A stretch of DNA of 64,000 nucleotides from Pomacea canaliculata (lineage: Eukaryota > Mollusca > Gastropoda > Architaenioglossa > Ampullariidae). Below, piece by piece: positions 25,601-36,832 of the stretch. The position numbers were made by a program, and so were the translations under genes. Location of the stretch: contig NC_037595.1 of NCBI RefSeq assembly GCF_003073045.1, positions 4,018,227 to 4,082,226 on the forward strand, written 5' to 3'. The notes under the pieces were generated by a model. The model was given only the letters and a program-made list of their open reading frames with translations, made no database searches and had not been told where the DNA came from. The number at the start of each line of letters is the position of its first letter. Within the stretch, counting starts at the first letter, position 1.

Positions 25601-28600
25601 TCATTAGCAACAGTATTGTAAATGATCAGGTTATTAAGAATTTTATAATCACAAAAAGCGCAAGAGATCTCCGTAGTCTGCCATAATCTGGTGAAGTTAT
25701 ATGAATATAACAACAGTGGAGTACCATTTCTGATCATACACACCTGTTGCAATAATGGTGTGTGAACGTCCACAAGCAACAAGCTGTGATTTTTCCTGTT
25801 TCAGTACTGTAAACATAAAGTTCAAACCTGACAATAAATATAACCAAAGCCGAGTTGAAATAGACAAAGATTCAAAGCATAGAAGAACTAAAAGTATCAA
25901 ACACGATTAACAGCTCAACAAAACTCAAAAGTTCCACACTTGTTCTTGTTTTAGCTTTTGTTCTCACTCTACATGTATTCTTAATTCACATACGCACAAA
26001 TAAACAAAGATTAAACAAAAGCATATATTTTAGTGCATCCATGCACCAAAACCACAAATAAATATACTGACCTAAAAAAGGTAAACAAATCTTACTTTCA
26101 TACATTTTTAATATTATACTATACATTTTATTATTAAACAGTTCTTCTAATACCTACTACTTCAATAAAAGTCTCTTAGTATTATCTTAGTATTATTAAA
26201 ATTTAAAAACAGAATTAACACTTCATAAAGAAAAGTCTGCAGACAACTGTAAAGCAATTACAAGTACCGTGGTACTTACACTTTATACAGGAAGGTCTGT
26301 CAGCTATTTTCTGTGGTCCAATGCCCAGTTGTCCCCAGTCATTGTGTCCAAACATAAAAACTCTTCCACTTTCTGAAATATGTGAATGAAGCACTACCAA
26401 TAAGAAAATGTAATTCTGAATTATACATTGCTAAAACATTTACCATCTATGATTACCTTGAACTTCGTAGGATCAGTACCATTCATCATTATCTCACCAC
26501 TGATACAACTAAAACTGTAATCTGTGCTTTTGTGCTGTCGAGGGTGGACTACTGTAATTCTCTTTTAGCTGGAATTCCGAAGAATCTTCTTGACAGACTT
26601 CAAAGGATCCAGAATAATGCTGCTTGCCTCATCTCCAAACCATCTAGATGTGAACATATATCACATCATTCAATCTCCTCACTGGCTGCCAGTTGTGGTC
26701 TGTATAGCCTACAAACTTTCTACTTTGACACTGGCACTGGTCTTCAGTATCTCTCTGAACTCACTCCAATCTATATGCCCACATGACCTCTTCACTCATC
26801 TTCTGACACCAGGCTTCTTCTAGTCCCACTAGCTAAGACAAAAACATATGGACAGAGGACATTCTCTTCCAAGCCCCATCAACTTGGAACAGATTAACCG
26901 TCAGCCTTCTTCAGTCCGATTCTCTTGCCTCCTTTAAGTCTCAACTTAAGACACATCTTTTCTGAACTCCAACTTCACTGCAACCCTGTCCTGACCATGA
27001 GAGTGTATGAGTTGGTAATTTACTATATGTATAAGTAGTGTATGTTGTAGAAGTGAGAATGCAAATATGCAAATATGGATGCATTGTTGTTAATTATTTA
27101 GTCTATGTATATTTTATGTAAAGTGCTATGAGCAAATCTTGGGAAAGGTGCTATATAAATCCTCATTAGTATTATTTGATGGACTGAATAGCATCACACT
27201 CAGCCTAAAGCACAAACTGTATTTAGCCTCCAGTCATCTGTGCACTTAGTTCTTCCTTTTACGATGTCTAATATGCCAACACAGTGACTAACATTTAGCT
27301 AAGAGTTTGCTTGCAATAATTTAGCATCCATATTTGAATTAGGTTTCCTTTAACATATATTTCAATTATTAACAATAATAAACACTAGCCTTAAATCAAA
27401 CTTACAAGTTAAAATATTAAATGGGTGGGTAGTATGATGCAATGTGTATTACTTATTCAGCCTATAAAAATGGTGGTTGCTTGTACTACACGTAAAAACT
27501 ACACCTTTAGGACAAGGAAATCCTAGTAAATGAATGACAAATTAATACTTAACAGTTACTTATTTACAGATTTCCTACAACATACAAACATGCACATGTC
27601 AAAAATATGAAACTTGAAAATTACATACACTCTAAACAGACATACCTGCAATAAGAGCAGTGTGTTCATCTCCACAGGCAATATGCTTCACTTGATCATT
27701 TTTCACCCAGAACTTATTTGGAAGATTTTCTGCAAACTTGCTTTTTCCAAAAGTAAAGACTGCTCCACTTTCTAGACAGAAAGTGAAAAATTTATTCAAA
27801 TCTGGTTTCATTATGTATATACTAAGAGAGAGAGAGTGTGTTGGAGGGAGAATGATGGACCTGAACAACCAGAAAGTGGTAACATTACTAGACTGTATGG
27901 TAAGCCAACTAAACTTTTTTTACATTAACTATTTACAGTTAAGCTGACTGCAAAAGGAATTATATTTATTATGTTGGTGAGTAAGAAACTCTAAAGTATA
28001 AATTAAAATATGAAGTGTATGCTGGGAAATGATAATTACAGTCTATGCTCTTTACCTGGTCAAGAGGCAAAGGTGGTGACATGTAGAGAGTATAGGGTTA
28101 ACTTTGAAAGAATTTTATTCTGCTTCTAAGTGTAGTGAGAGGCGGGGTTACAAAATAATGGGTGGTGAAATATCAAGTCGAGAATTAAGTACAACAATCT
28201 GCCCAACAAGAAAACCAAACATTAACTTAAATAATTCATGTATGTATGTGCAAATTTGTGCATATATACCATTGTGTTCTGCATGCTTTTTGTGGTTGGA
28301 TAACTTACTTTGTAAACAAGTCTAATAATTCTGACACTCCTCAAAAGTATGTGTGTTAATTACATACAAGAACGTTTAATAGCTTTTAAAATTAATCTTT
28401 TGGAATTTTTTCTCTCAATCTTCGAGCCACACATTGTTCCTCAGATATTTTTGATTATCAGATTTCTCCAAATAACCACCAGATCATTCCGGTAAGATCT
28501 AATAAAGTCCATGCAGTTAAGATGTGAACCAATAATTTCCCTGAAAAGAATTCATGTTTTATATTTGTATTTGTAATAATCATTTTATATATTTATAATA

Positions 28601-28940
28601 AAACAGATTTTTTTAAGCCCTAAATTTTATTGCAAAGCACAGCAAACTGCCAACTAACTGCTTCAAACTTTCACTACTTGCGATCATGTCAGGACCAGTT
28701 CCAAATGAGTGGTACTTCTGAAGCTGTGATCGAGTTTCGACTTCGTCTATCGGTTTAAATCACAGAATGACTGAAAGTAACATTGCCAAAAAAGCATTTC
28801 AAATGTCTTAGTTACTGTATTTGCAGCGTCATAATTTAAAAATGATCTCAGATGGAATACACATAAACCACTATCGTTTTAGACGAGCTTCTGGCTAAAA
28901 AGCACATACCCGGTATGTCAGAGTCGTCTGCAGCAGCCAT
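10618..28940 (-). CDS. RPGR: X-linked retinitis pigmentosa GTPase regulator orthologue (RPGR), complete, 18 coding exons
   Basis: Coding exons in order: 28940-28910, 27771-27646, 26372-26280, 25806-25744, 25574-25419, 24826-24677, 24205-24050, 22629-22477, 21967-21843, 21136-20957, 20367-20220, 19835-19780, 17779-17453, 15757-15625, 14841-14662, 13640-13528, 12583-12404, 10641-10618. All junctions are GT-AG and phase-consistent, giving 797 aa. The start ([19 protein letters not shown]) and blade sequences such as [13 protein letters not shown] and VACGGCHM match vertebrate RPGR closely. RPGR is a ciliary transition-zone protein that binds RPGRIP1 and PDE6D and supports ciliary protein traffic. 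Residues 11 to about 360 form the RCC1-like propeller; 461-790 are Glu/Asp/Lys-rich; the last residues are CIIL, a CaaX box. Introns carry a LINE (26405-27178), a 45-bp tandem repeat and a MITE (11798-11999). Confidence 0.93.
11798..11999. mobile_element. hAT-like MITE with 8-bp target-site duplication
   Basis: This is a 202-bp element with imperfect terminal inverted repeats (CAGCAGTTCTCAACCTGTGG; right end GGTTGAGAACCGCTG), flanked by TAGTAAGG at 11790-11797 and 12000-12007. It has no coding capacity. An 8-bp duplication and ends of this type are characteristic of hAT transposons. It sits in the last RPGR intron. A related copy lies at 51592-52240. Confidence 0.8.
12404..19835 (-). other. 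RPGR: RPGR Glu/Lys-rich low-complexity region
   Basis: Exons 12-17 (residues about 461-790) encode a highly charged stretch. It starts acidic ([17 protein letters not shown]) and becomes mixed Lys/Glu ([48 protein letters not shown]). On the coding strand these exons are nearly pure purine, so the complementary strand shows misleading Ser/Phe-rich open frames. Vertebrate ORF15 is Glu/Gly-rich; here Gly is rare and Lys takes its place. Confidence 0.88.
18314..18475. repeat. 45-bp tandem repeat, about 3.5 units, in an RPGR intron
   Basis: The motif TCTGGCACCAACACTTTAAC starts at 18331 and recurs with changes at 18376, 18421 and (partial) 18466, an exact 45-bp period. Each unit contains ATGTGTGGGCAGA or a close variant. 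It lies between RPGR exons 12 and 13. Confidence 0.8.
20957..27771 (-). other. RPGR: RPGR RCC1-like seven-bladed propeller exons
   Basis: Exons 2 to 10 encode the propeller. Blade signatures ([100 protein letters not shown]) are followed by (V/I)xCGxxH(T/S) strands. Exons 2-8 all begin and end in phase 1, and most start at the Glu of an ExG turn, so blade borders and exon borders largely coincide. This is the fold that in vertebrates binds RPGRIP1 and PDE6D. Confidence 0.92.
26405..27178 (+). mobile_element. CR1/L2-like LINE reverse-transcriptase 3' fragment
   Basis: Broken frames translate to [36 protein letters not shown] and [16 protein letters not shown], the thumb region of CR1/L2-type LINE reverse transcriptases. 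Further similarity ([11 protein letters not shown]) precedes a 3' UTR ending GGTGCTATATAAATCC and ATT-like repeats. It is inactive: truncated at the 5' end and interrupted by stops and frameshifts. It lies antisense within RPGR intron 2. Confidence 0.85.
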
Positions 28941-28956
28941 TTTGGTATCCTGAGAA

Positions 28957-28970
28957 GTATCCTAAACAAC
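28957..28970. promoter_or_regulatory. X-box-like RFX site upstream of the RPGR ATG
   Basis: GTATCCTAAACAAC fits the ciliary-gene X-box consensus GTHNYY-2nt-RRNAAC at every constrained position outside the 2-base spacer (TA here, usually AT). It lies 17-30 bp upstream of the start codon. RFX factors drive ciliary genes through such sites in several animal phyla. Confidence 0.5.
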
Positions 28971-29000
28971 TTTCCGCACTGCCCGGATGACAGACCCTTT

Positions 29001-29009
29001 ACTTCCGGG
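29001..29009. promoter_or_regulatory. ETS-like core promoter motif of RPGR
   Basis: ACTTCCGGG (CCCGGAAGT on the - strand) lies about 60 bp upstream of the RPGR ATG, a typical place for an ETS/GABP-type element in a TATA-less promoter. It is a short motif with only positional support. Confidence 0.35.
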
Positions 29010-31365
29010 TCATGCAAGATACAAATGTGCTTGTTTGTCAATAATGGAATCACCATGAATGTGTATAGGGATATTCGTGGAATCACTGCTCGCGCAAGCA
29101 CACACACACACTCCCAGTCCATGGATGTGTAATACAAGTTAATCGTGCTCAGTTGTTGTGGAAAAACAAACGAAGTTAATGCACGAGACCACTAACTTGT
29201 ATTATTATACAAGTCCCCGATGAGACGCAGTGATGGCGAAAGGGTGTTCAGTAGGTCCCCTGGTTTTGTTGATGACAGTGCAATAAAATGCTTGTCATTT
29301 ATTAAATCCATATATGAATACGCTTAGAAATATGCTTTTTAACAAATGTGGAGTAAACGTTGCTTCACGATGGTCAGCTACCTCTGAGATTGCTTTTTTT
29401 CTTTGTGCAGCTGCATTCCTGCAGGACATATGCAGCTTGGTGTATCTCAATATTTTGCATTTGCATTTTTGCGGGTAATTGCTAGAGTTTTCCCGATTTA
29501 TCAGGTAGCCATTGTAACAATACTCTGACATGAACACTTTCAACTGTTTCTCTATGCTTCTCTCCCCCTTCCTCCCCATTTTGATGTTTTGCATCCTAAA
29601 TTATTACTAAAACTTAACTGTTGACTTTCAACTCTTAAGTGCTAGGAAAATATGTTTACTTTCTTAATATCAACTTGTTAATTATGGAATGAGCATATAA
29701 GTGCTGGGCACATTTTATTCTAGAATTAAATGCAATACATGCTAGTGGAGAATTTAGTCTCTAATTTGACCTCCATATTCCTTGCAATTTGTGTATGACT
29801 TCATACTGTGAAACCAGTTACAACAATTTTGGTGCAAGAGAAATGTAACAGCGTGGCACCAAAGTCTTGTGTACATGATACAACATGTATGAAAGCGTTC
29901 CATGATGCCCTGACAATGTTATGCAATGAGCTATGGGCATGATGTCATACTTGCAACAGATTGACCACTTATGTACTTAAAAGACTTCAAACATTAGGGG
30001 GCTATATGTGCAAGAACAAATCAGTTAAGTATATGTCCTGCAAACCAAAGTGCTATGGCCTCAAGGGTTAAAATATATACACACCTTTAAACCATTCAGG
30101 TGAGGGGAAGGGGTTCTTCCTTTATCCAGACATGGGGTTTAAAATCTGTCTGAGTACTTCAGTGACCCTTTAAACATTTGACAATTGCAGCATTTACTGA
30201 ATCTAATTTTCCCAGTAGGTAAGAAACAAGCACTGGTGCTGTAACTATTGAGTCTGAAATCACATCAAAAACATGAAACAAAGGTGAAATTTAATAATCA
30301 TCTCTGAAAAAGTGTGCACAAAACATCTGGTGTCAAATCTTGACTTCATAAATGCAATAAAGATATCAATTGCCAACCAACACCAATATGACAGCAGCAG
30401 GATGATAAAAAGAATTCACTCATAAGGAACAAAGCAAAGGTGATCAATGATAAAGTAACATCCTTAATATCATGTACAATGTGATGCGGTTAAAACAAAA
30501 GTCCCAAAATAAGCAATGTAAATTAAGTATGTTCAAAGCAACAGGGAATGGCATGTTCATGTTATCTGTACAGGATTTTATACCAAACTTCCTGGAACTT
30601 TAATTTGACCATGCAATTCTGCACAGAGGGAAACTACTCTCAAGTGGGGTCCTATAAACTTACATTTTAACATACCTGCATGTTGCACATTCTAACATGT
30701 CTACATAAGATACTTTTCCAACAATAGACATCAAGAGCAGAAAATTTCAACTTTTGACAATTGTCATGAAATGCAGCTTTCCAAAAAGCACAAAACTGGT
30801 AACACAAAATGGATTTTAATATAAAACAGGCCTCTAGGGTGATGTGTATCCTAGAAAATATAAATAGCTGCACTGGACACACCCCTGAGACTGGATGAAC
30901 TGTAATATTTATAATTACCCAATGTACTTTTAAAGAATAAAAACTATTACATGCTACCAAGGTCCTCTAACCTTTGACCATTGCTAAAAACATAATCTCA
31001 TGAAAAATGATTATTCTAGAGGCACAGTTTGTGACAATCTTTGGCCATGCATGTAACTCAATGAATGGCAGCAGATGTTACTCCTGCGAGAAAATACATC
31101 AAAAATATTTTACAAATATACATATTTTATATTGCCAAATCTAATGCACTTTGAGGCATTCACAACCTTGATAAAATTTAATTTTACTCACAAAAATAGC
31201 CTTGTGATAATCCTTAAAAAATTGTAAAAGATGATAAACAAGAAATTATATAATGAATGCATGCTGAAAAATCATAGTAGGAAAACTATAGCAATTGCAA
31301 AGAAGCATAGATAAACCTGCTCAAATGAAGATGATATACATATGGACTTTATACTCGTCATTATG
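29010..31365. other. Intergenic between the pseudokinase gene 3' end and the RPGR promoter
   Basis: This must contain the 3' UTR of the pseudokinase gene (stop at 31366) and upstream sequence of RPGR, both on the - strand. No conserved exon was found. Candidate - strand poly(A) hexamers occur near 31171 (ATTAAA) and near 29711 and 29304 (AATAAA); I cannot choose between them. Confidence 0.45.
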
Positions 31366-34300
31366 TCAGCAGCCATTCTGACAATTTTCAAAATAGCTTT
31401 TCACGTAGAATCTCATTTCCTTCAGCAGTGGTCTCTGTTTTGGAGATCTCTGGTGAAAAAAACAAAACAAAATTGTGTTACTCCAAGACTCAGGAGAGAT
31501 CCAGACACAAGGATGAGAGCACCTTAAAAATCAAAGTAAAACCTAGATAATCTATTTTCAAGGACAGAGTGATAAACAAATCAGCAGGGGAAGTTATTCT
31601 GTAGCCATGGGTCAATTTCTGGCTCATACAGAAAAACAAGCACATTCAATCTTTTTAAAGAAAAAAGTTTCAAAAATGTAGTAAAATCAATTTTCAACAA
31701 ATATTTTTGACTTTTCCCTGAATTTTCCTGACTTTTAATGAATTTCTTTAAACACTGACTTTTCAAGTTTTTCCAGATCCATACAGACCCTGCACTTAAT
31801 CCTTTCTTTCCACTTAAGTTTGCAATTGTGCATTGATAACATGAAACAATGATAACATTACTAGGTTCCTGAAAGTATCCCAGAGCTATCAAACAAAGTT
31901 AGCAGTAACTTAAGCAAAAGATGGACCTGGAAAAGTTCAGAAAAAGAGACAAAGGCAAGAAAGCTTGTCGGCTAAAAGTGCACCTGACTTTTAACAAAAT
32001 AATAAAATAAAGATTTCTACCAAAAATTAGACACATGGATATGAAAGCTAGATCATAATAGAGTGGAACATGGATTATCAAGTCTTCAAATATGGTTATC
32101 CAGGATCGCCCACCCTCCAAAAAAACATTGCTTTACAGCACCATGATTCAGCAGGACCCAAGAAATAACAGATACAATAGTTTTGGAAAGTGACTGAACA
32201 TGTCTATGGATTTGAAAACATCAACAGAGAAGACACTAAGCAATGGTTGCTGTCAGATCAGTCTGGACATCAAGTGAAGGACAATGTCATTAATGCTTCA
32301 CAAGCCATGTCAAGGGTGAAATTACTCAAAGAACACAATGAAGAGATGAACATTAAGAAAAGAAAACTTCACCACATAAGCACTGAATTGTGCAGAGACA
32401 TTGCTGGATTTTCTTGTCCAGGAAAGGGATTAAAATTTCAGTGACATTTTAACACTTAGCAAATTCCACATGTCAATAAGATCGAAGTATTAAAATACAC
32501 ATCTTCTCACACTTCCTATGCTTCCAGCACTTTCTCCCAATCAGGTCATACTTCATTTACCTCCCAGCAGCCTTTCAGCAACCTTTCTGCATGGTCCGGG
32601 ACATTGAGAGATAATGATGACAACTGTTTCAATATCTGTTTTGAACAATGAAAAAGACACAATTAGAAAATATGTTCAAAGCCAAAAGAGAAAACTACTT
32701 AATGCTGATTTCATGCACAGTAAATGGAGATTATCAAGAAGACTACATAGAACTGGTTTACATACAATTCAAAACAGAATGACCAGCACTCAAAAAAACA
32801 TTATTCTGAAGTATGCTTCATAGAGAAGAGTTTAGATAAAGTAGTACAAAAAATTGTCAGTTTAAATATCAGAGTAAATTCTTATTTAACTTACTAGGAT
32901 GAGTTCTGTACAAGAAGCTATTTTAACTGGATCTAAATATTTTGAATTTTGTACATATATTTGATGTTATTCAGGTTTGATGCTATATAGGTTTTACATT
33001 GTATATTATGCAGATAACTGACCAATTTGAACATCTCAATACCCCTAAGAAGGTGAAAGAATAAAATAACTTGTATCTTGTTAACATAAGCTTATTGAAT
33101 AATCTTCTATTTTGGAGATAAAAAAACCTACAAAAGGAAACAAAGACCTTTGAACAAATATCTACATAGATATGCTTAGACCATCAAGGCTACAGCTAAT
33201 GGAAAAGCAGGGAACAGATATTCATCAAAGATATTTAGATATTCACAACAAAGGTTTTGACCTCTTTCTGTAGGTCTTCATCTTGAGGACTAGAATGTGG
33301 TTATTTATACATGGGGAAATAGTACCTGTGCTGACCTTATCTTGGTGTTTCTTTACAGTTCTATCATTTAAAATACATATATAATTATTTATAACATTAA
33401 AAAACAACATTTACTCAGTGGTTGAGCAAGAAACACTGAACTGTAAAGAGTTGATAACTCTGGAAGATGTAAAATTAAAAAGACCATTATGTAAAAATGT
33501 TGATCCATACCTGCAATCCAGTTTCTTGCGAGTTGCAATGGCGCAAACTGTACCATGGCCGGACACCAGTCAGCATCTCATGAAGGAGGCATCCCATTCC
33601 CCAGCTGTCACTACCCAATTCTAGCTCACCTCCTACTACAAAAAGCTGTGAAAAACAAAAAAATGAAACGTACTAACACCCATTTTCTCATCAATATCTA
33701 AATGTGAAGGCACCTAAGGTCCAGCAAGTCCTCTAAAATACCATTTTTGATGGTCCTTTCTACAAGTAGGAGATATATGGTAGAATGTGGACTGCAATAT
33801 CAGAGAGTGAGTTTTAACAGGTGTCTCTCATTAAATACCTTAAATTTACCCTCTTTCATTATAGATAATAAAGTTACTATTAACTCTCATCTTCTTTATT
33901 TTCCTATTCATAATAGTATTACCAGTCAGTGTACTTTTCTACATGTAATAAAAATGTAAAATCATTGTCTGGTGTCTGTCTCAAAATAAGAACTTCTTCC
34001 ACTCCTCTTTCAAAAAAAAAATTTACCTCAGGAGGGATTATGTCTGCAGGTAGTGAAAGCTTAATAGCTCCTATGTCAGCATTTTTTCCTAATAGACACA
34101 CTGAGGATGTGAGATTTGTCATCTTGATTAGGTGGCTCCTCCTTTCAATGATAAAATTAGAACCTGTAGCAAAATGAGAGAAACAGTTTTACGGTATTCA
34201 AATGTCATGCCTAAAACTAGTCATTTTGACTTTTTCAAATGTTGAAAACAAACTAAAGTATCTGTGGTTTGTAATTTTAAATATATTTTAGTAATTAAAG

Positions 34301-36832
34301 GAGAATTTTTTTATCCAGCCTTCCTGCATCCATATATGTACGCAAGTACACTCCCCTATCCACCAATCTACCTACCCCCATGCACACACACTCTCTCTCT
34401 CAGACACACACACAGAGTTACTTACTATCCCAACAAAGATAAACAATGTTCTTTTCATGTAAGTATTCAGTTGCTGACAATATCTGAAAGAAGAAATAGG
34501 CAGCTTTCTGGCATTGTAGTCTGCTTCTCTGGCAAAGATATTCTTTTAATGTGATTCCTGCCAACAGAATAATAATAATTTATTTACCATTAAAATATAA
34601 AAAATCTGCACCATAAATGTTCCTTTTGCAACAAGGCAGTCAGTATGTAAACAAGACATAAACATAAATATAATTATACACTGGCAATGCACAGAGGAAT
34701 TCGATTCTTTGGTTTTCTGAACATTGAGCTCCAGAAAGCTGGAGTTAAACCATGATCCAAGGTTGTCAATGAGCATAAAATTTTGTGAGTCTTCATATTA
34801 AAATCATACAACCAAAGCCATGCAATCTGGATATGAAAGTAAGGTAAGTACAAATGCACTGGAATTTATTTGTATCAAGAGAATAGGAGAAATCACATAT
34901 CCCTAGGGTACACTAGTAATCAATACTAGAAATGTTCTCTAGTGCTGACCAACTAAGGCTGATCACCGACGATTGCCCTAACACAAAGGATAATTTTCAG
35001 ACTGATCTAAAAGCTTAGAAGTATTTACATCTTAGATCCCTCTACTATATAGCCTATGCCTTTTAAGGTACTCTTAGATAAAGATAAAATACATGTATGC
35101 ATATTATTATGTTATCAGTCACTGCTGCCTACAGAAGCACAAAGCATAACCAAACATCACGACTGAAGCTGTTTACAAAACTCAATCTTCATGAAAAATG
35201 TGAACAGTTTCTTTAAATCTTGTGCTTGTAGCCAGTCAATGGCTCTTACAAATCAATCAAGTAGTAATTAAAAGTCATTTTTCACATCATACCAGAAATA
35301 TATTCTGTACACACGAGCAACAGATCATTTCCTCTGTCTGCTGCAGCCCAAAGATGGTTTGCAATAACCTTTATAGCATCTGAGTTCTGAAGTTCTCGTA
35401 GACTTTCCAAAACTTCTATCTGGTTGTTGCTATCATGAAGCATTGTCTGACAACATACAGAGACATAAAGACAGATTACCAAGAGCATTATTGGCATCTA
35501 AAATCATTCTGGTACTTATCTAAGACGAGCAGACAAATCTACCTGGAATCACACTGACCCTGCTGTTTTGACCACAACCCAAAAATAACTCTGCCAAAAA
35601 TATCTATGCCAAGATCATGTCCAAATCAACTCAGTGGGAAAAAATGCCCTAAAATGAATCAAAGATGACAAGAGTTGCTATTCACCTCAAATATTTTCAA
35701 CAAAACTATTGTTCGAAGAGTGCACACAAGCAAGATGAAACTATTGTTTGCAATATAAATTTGTTACATAATTTCATGAAGCTTATCCACCATTTTACTG
35801 AACAAAAAAAATGGGCTGCTGCTTCATAAAGAACTAGCAGCATTGCCTGTTTGAAGTTAACCAAACAACTATAGTCACATTTGATGCAAACCAAAAACTA
35901 CAAAATAAATAAAAACGATATTAAAATAATAAAAGAAATAAAAAAGAGAAAATGTTTATGTAGTATTGTGGAATTTCTTCATTACATTCATGGATTATAA
36001 AAGTTCATGTTTGGATCTGTTTTACCTCAATGGGTCATTTTTGTTAAGTAAGATGCAGGGCTTCTGCTAAGGCTAAATTCTTTGGGGACCCCTTCTTCAG
36101 ATTTTTAAGGGGTCCCTGTTCTTTGCCCAAATTTGAAGGGGACCCCATTGACGAAAATTGAAGGGGTCCTCCGAACTTTTAATGCGTACTGTACGCAATT
36201 TTTTGCGTAAGCAGAAGCCCTGAAGATTGTAACCAAGCTTCATGACAAATCTGTATTATAAACAACAATTTTGCCATGCTTATCACATGGTATTCAAACA
36301 ATGCATAGCATTTTTGACAATATTTCACATGAATAACAAATTCTTTCCATGGTGATTTGTCTTTTGACATAGGATGATTTAGACTTGCATGAGCTGATTT
36401 CAGTTTAGAATGGGTAGAGTTTGCGGCCCTATGCCCCTAAGCTGAAATGGCTGGGTCAGTGTGATTTTGGGTTAATTTGTTCAGTGATCACATGAACCCT
36501 CCCCTTCAAACTTAACAAATTATCACAATGTATGGAGCTCACCTTAAGAACAGTTTTCCCATCCTAGATTCAATTATACTAAAATATATATCTCTGACAA
36601 ATCTCATGCAACTCTCTGTTTGTGCTCTTTCCATAAAAAGATCATAGGGTGAAAAGTGTAACATCTGATCATTTGCACTCACCATTTTTAATACCCAGTC
36701 TTGGCATGAGCTAGCAGTCCCACTGCTGAGAAGAGATGCACGGACTACAGAGTGGGTTTGTGACAGAAGATACTGGACAAACCAGTCTTGCCCCTCCTGA
36801 GGCATTCTATTCCAAGGTAAATTGATATCCAG
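31366..36832 (-). other. Degenerate kinase domain lacking both catalytic aspartates
   Basis: Exons 6-12 read in kinase order: VLKM (beta-3), IEVLESLREL (helix C, Glu kept), LLLVCTEYISG (hinge), AAYFFFQILSATEYLHEKNIVY (helix E), YLCWDSSNFII (catalytic loop; Cys902 where Asp is required, Asn907 kept), IKMTNLTSS (DFG position), IIPPE (APE), GSDSWGMGCLLHEMLTG (helix F, structural Asp kept), ERLLKGCWERSPKQRPLL (helices H-I). Core structural residues survive while catalytic ones are gone: a pseudokinase fold, not a decayed pseudogene. Confidence 0.82.

Noticed and set aside
31450..31540. Upstream extension of the last pseudokinase exon (WISPESW)
   Set aside because: The acceptor CACCAG at 31450 gives an exact helix H-I join, so the upstream part is intron.
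33240..33300. Kinase exon encoding SPQDEDLQKEV on the - strand
   Set aside because: The preceding exon ends in phase 0 and this acceptor does not restore that frame; the 32635-32561 exon fits phase and the kinase alignment.
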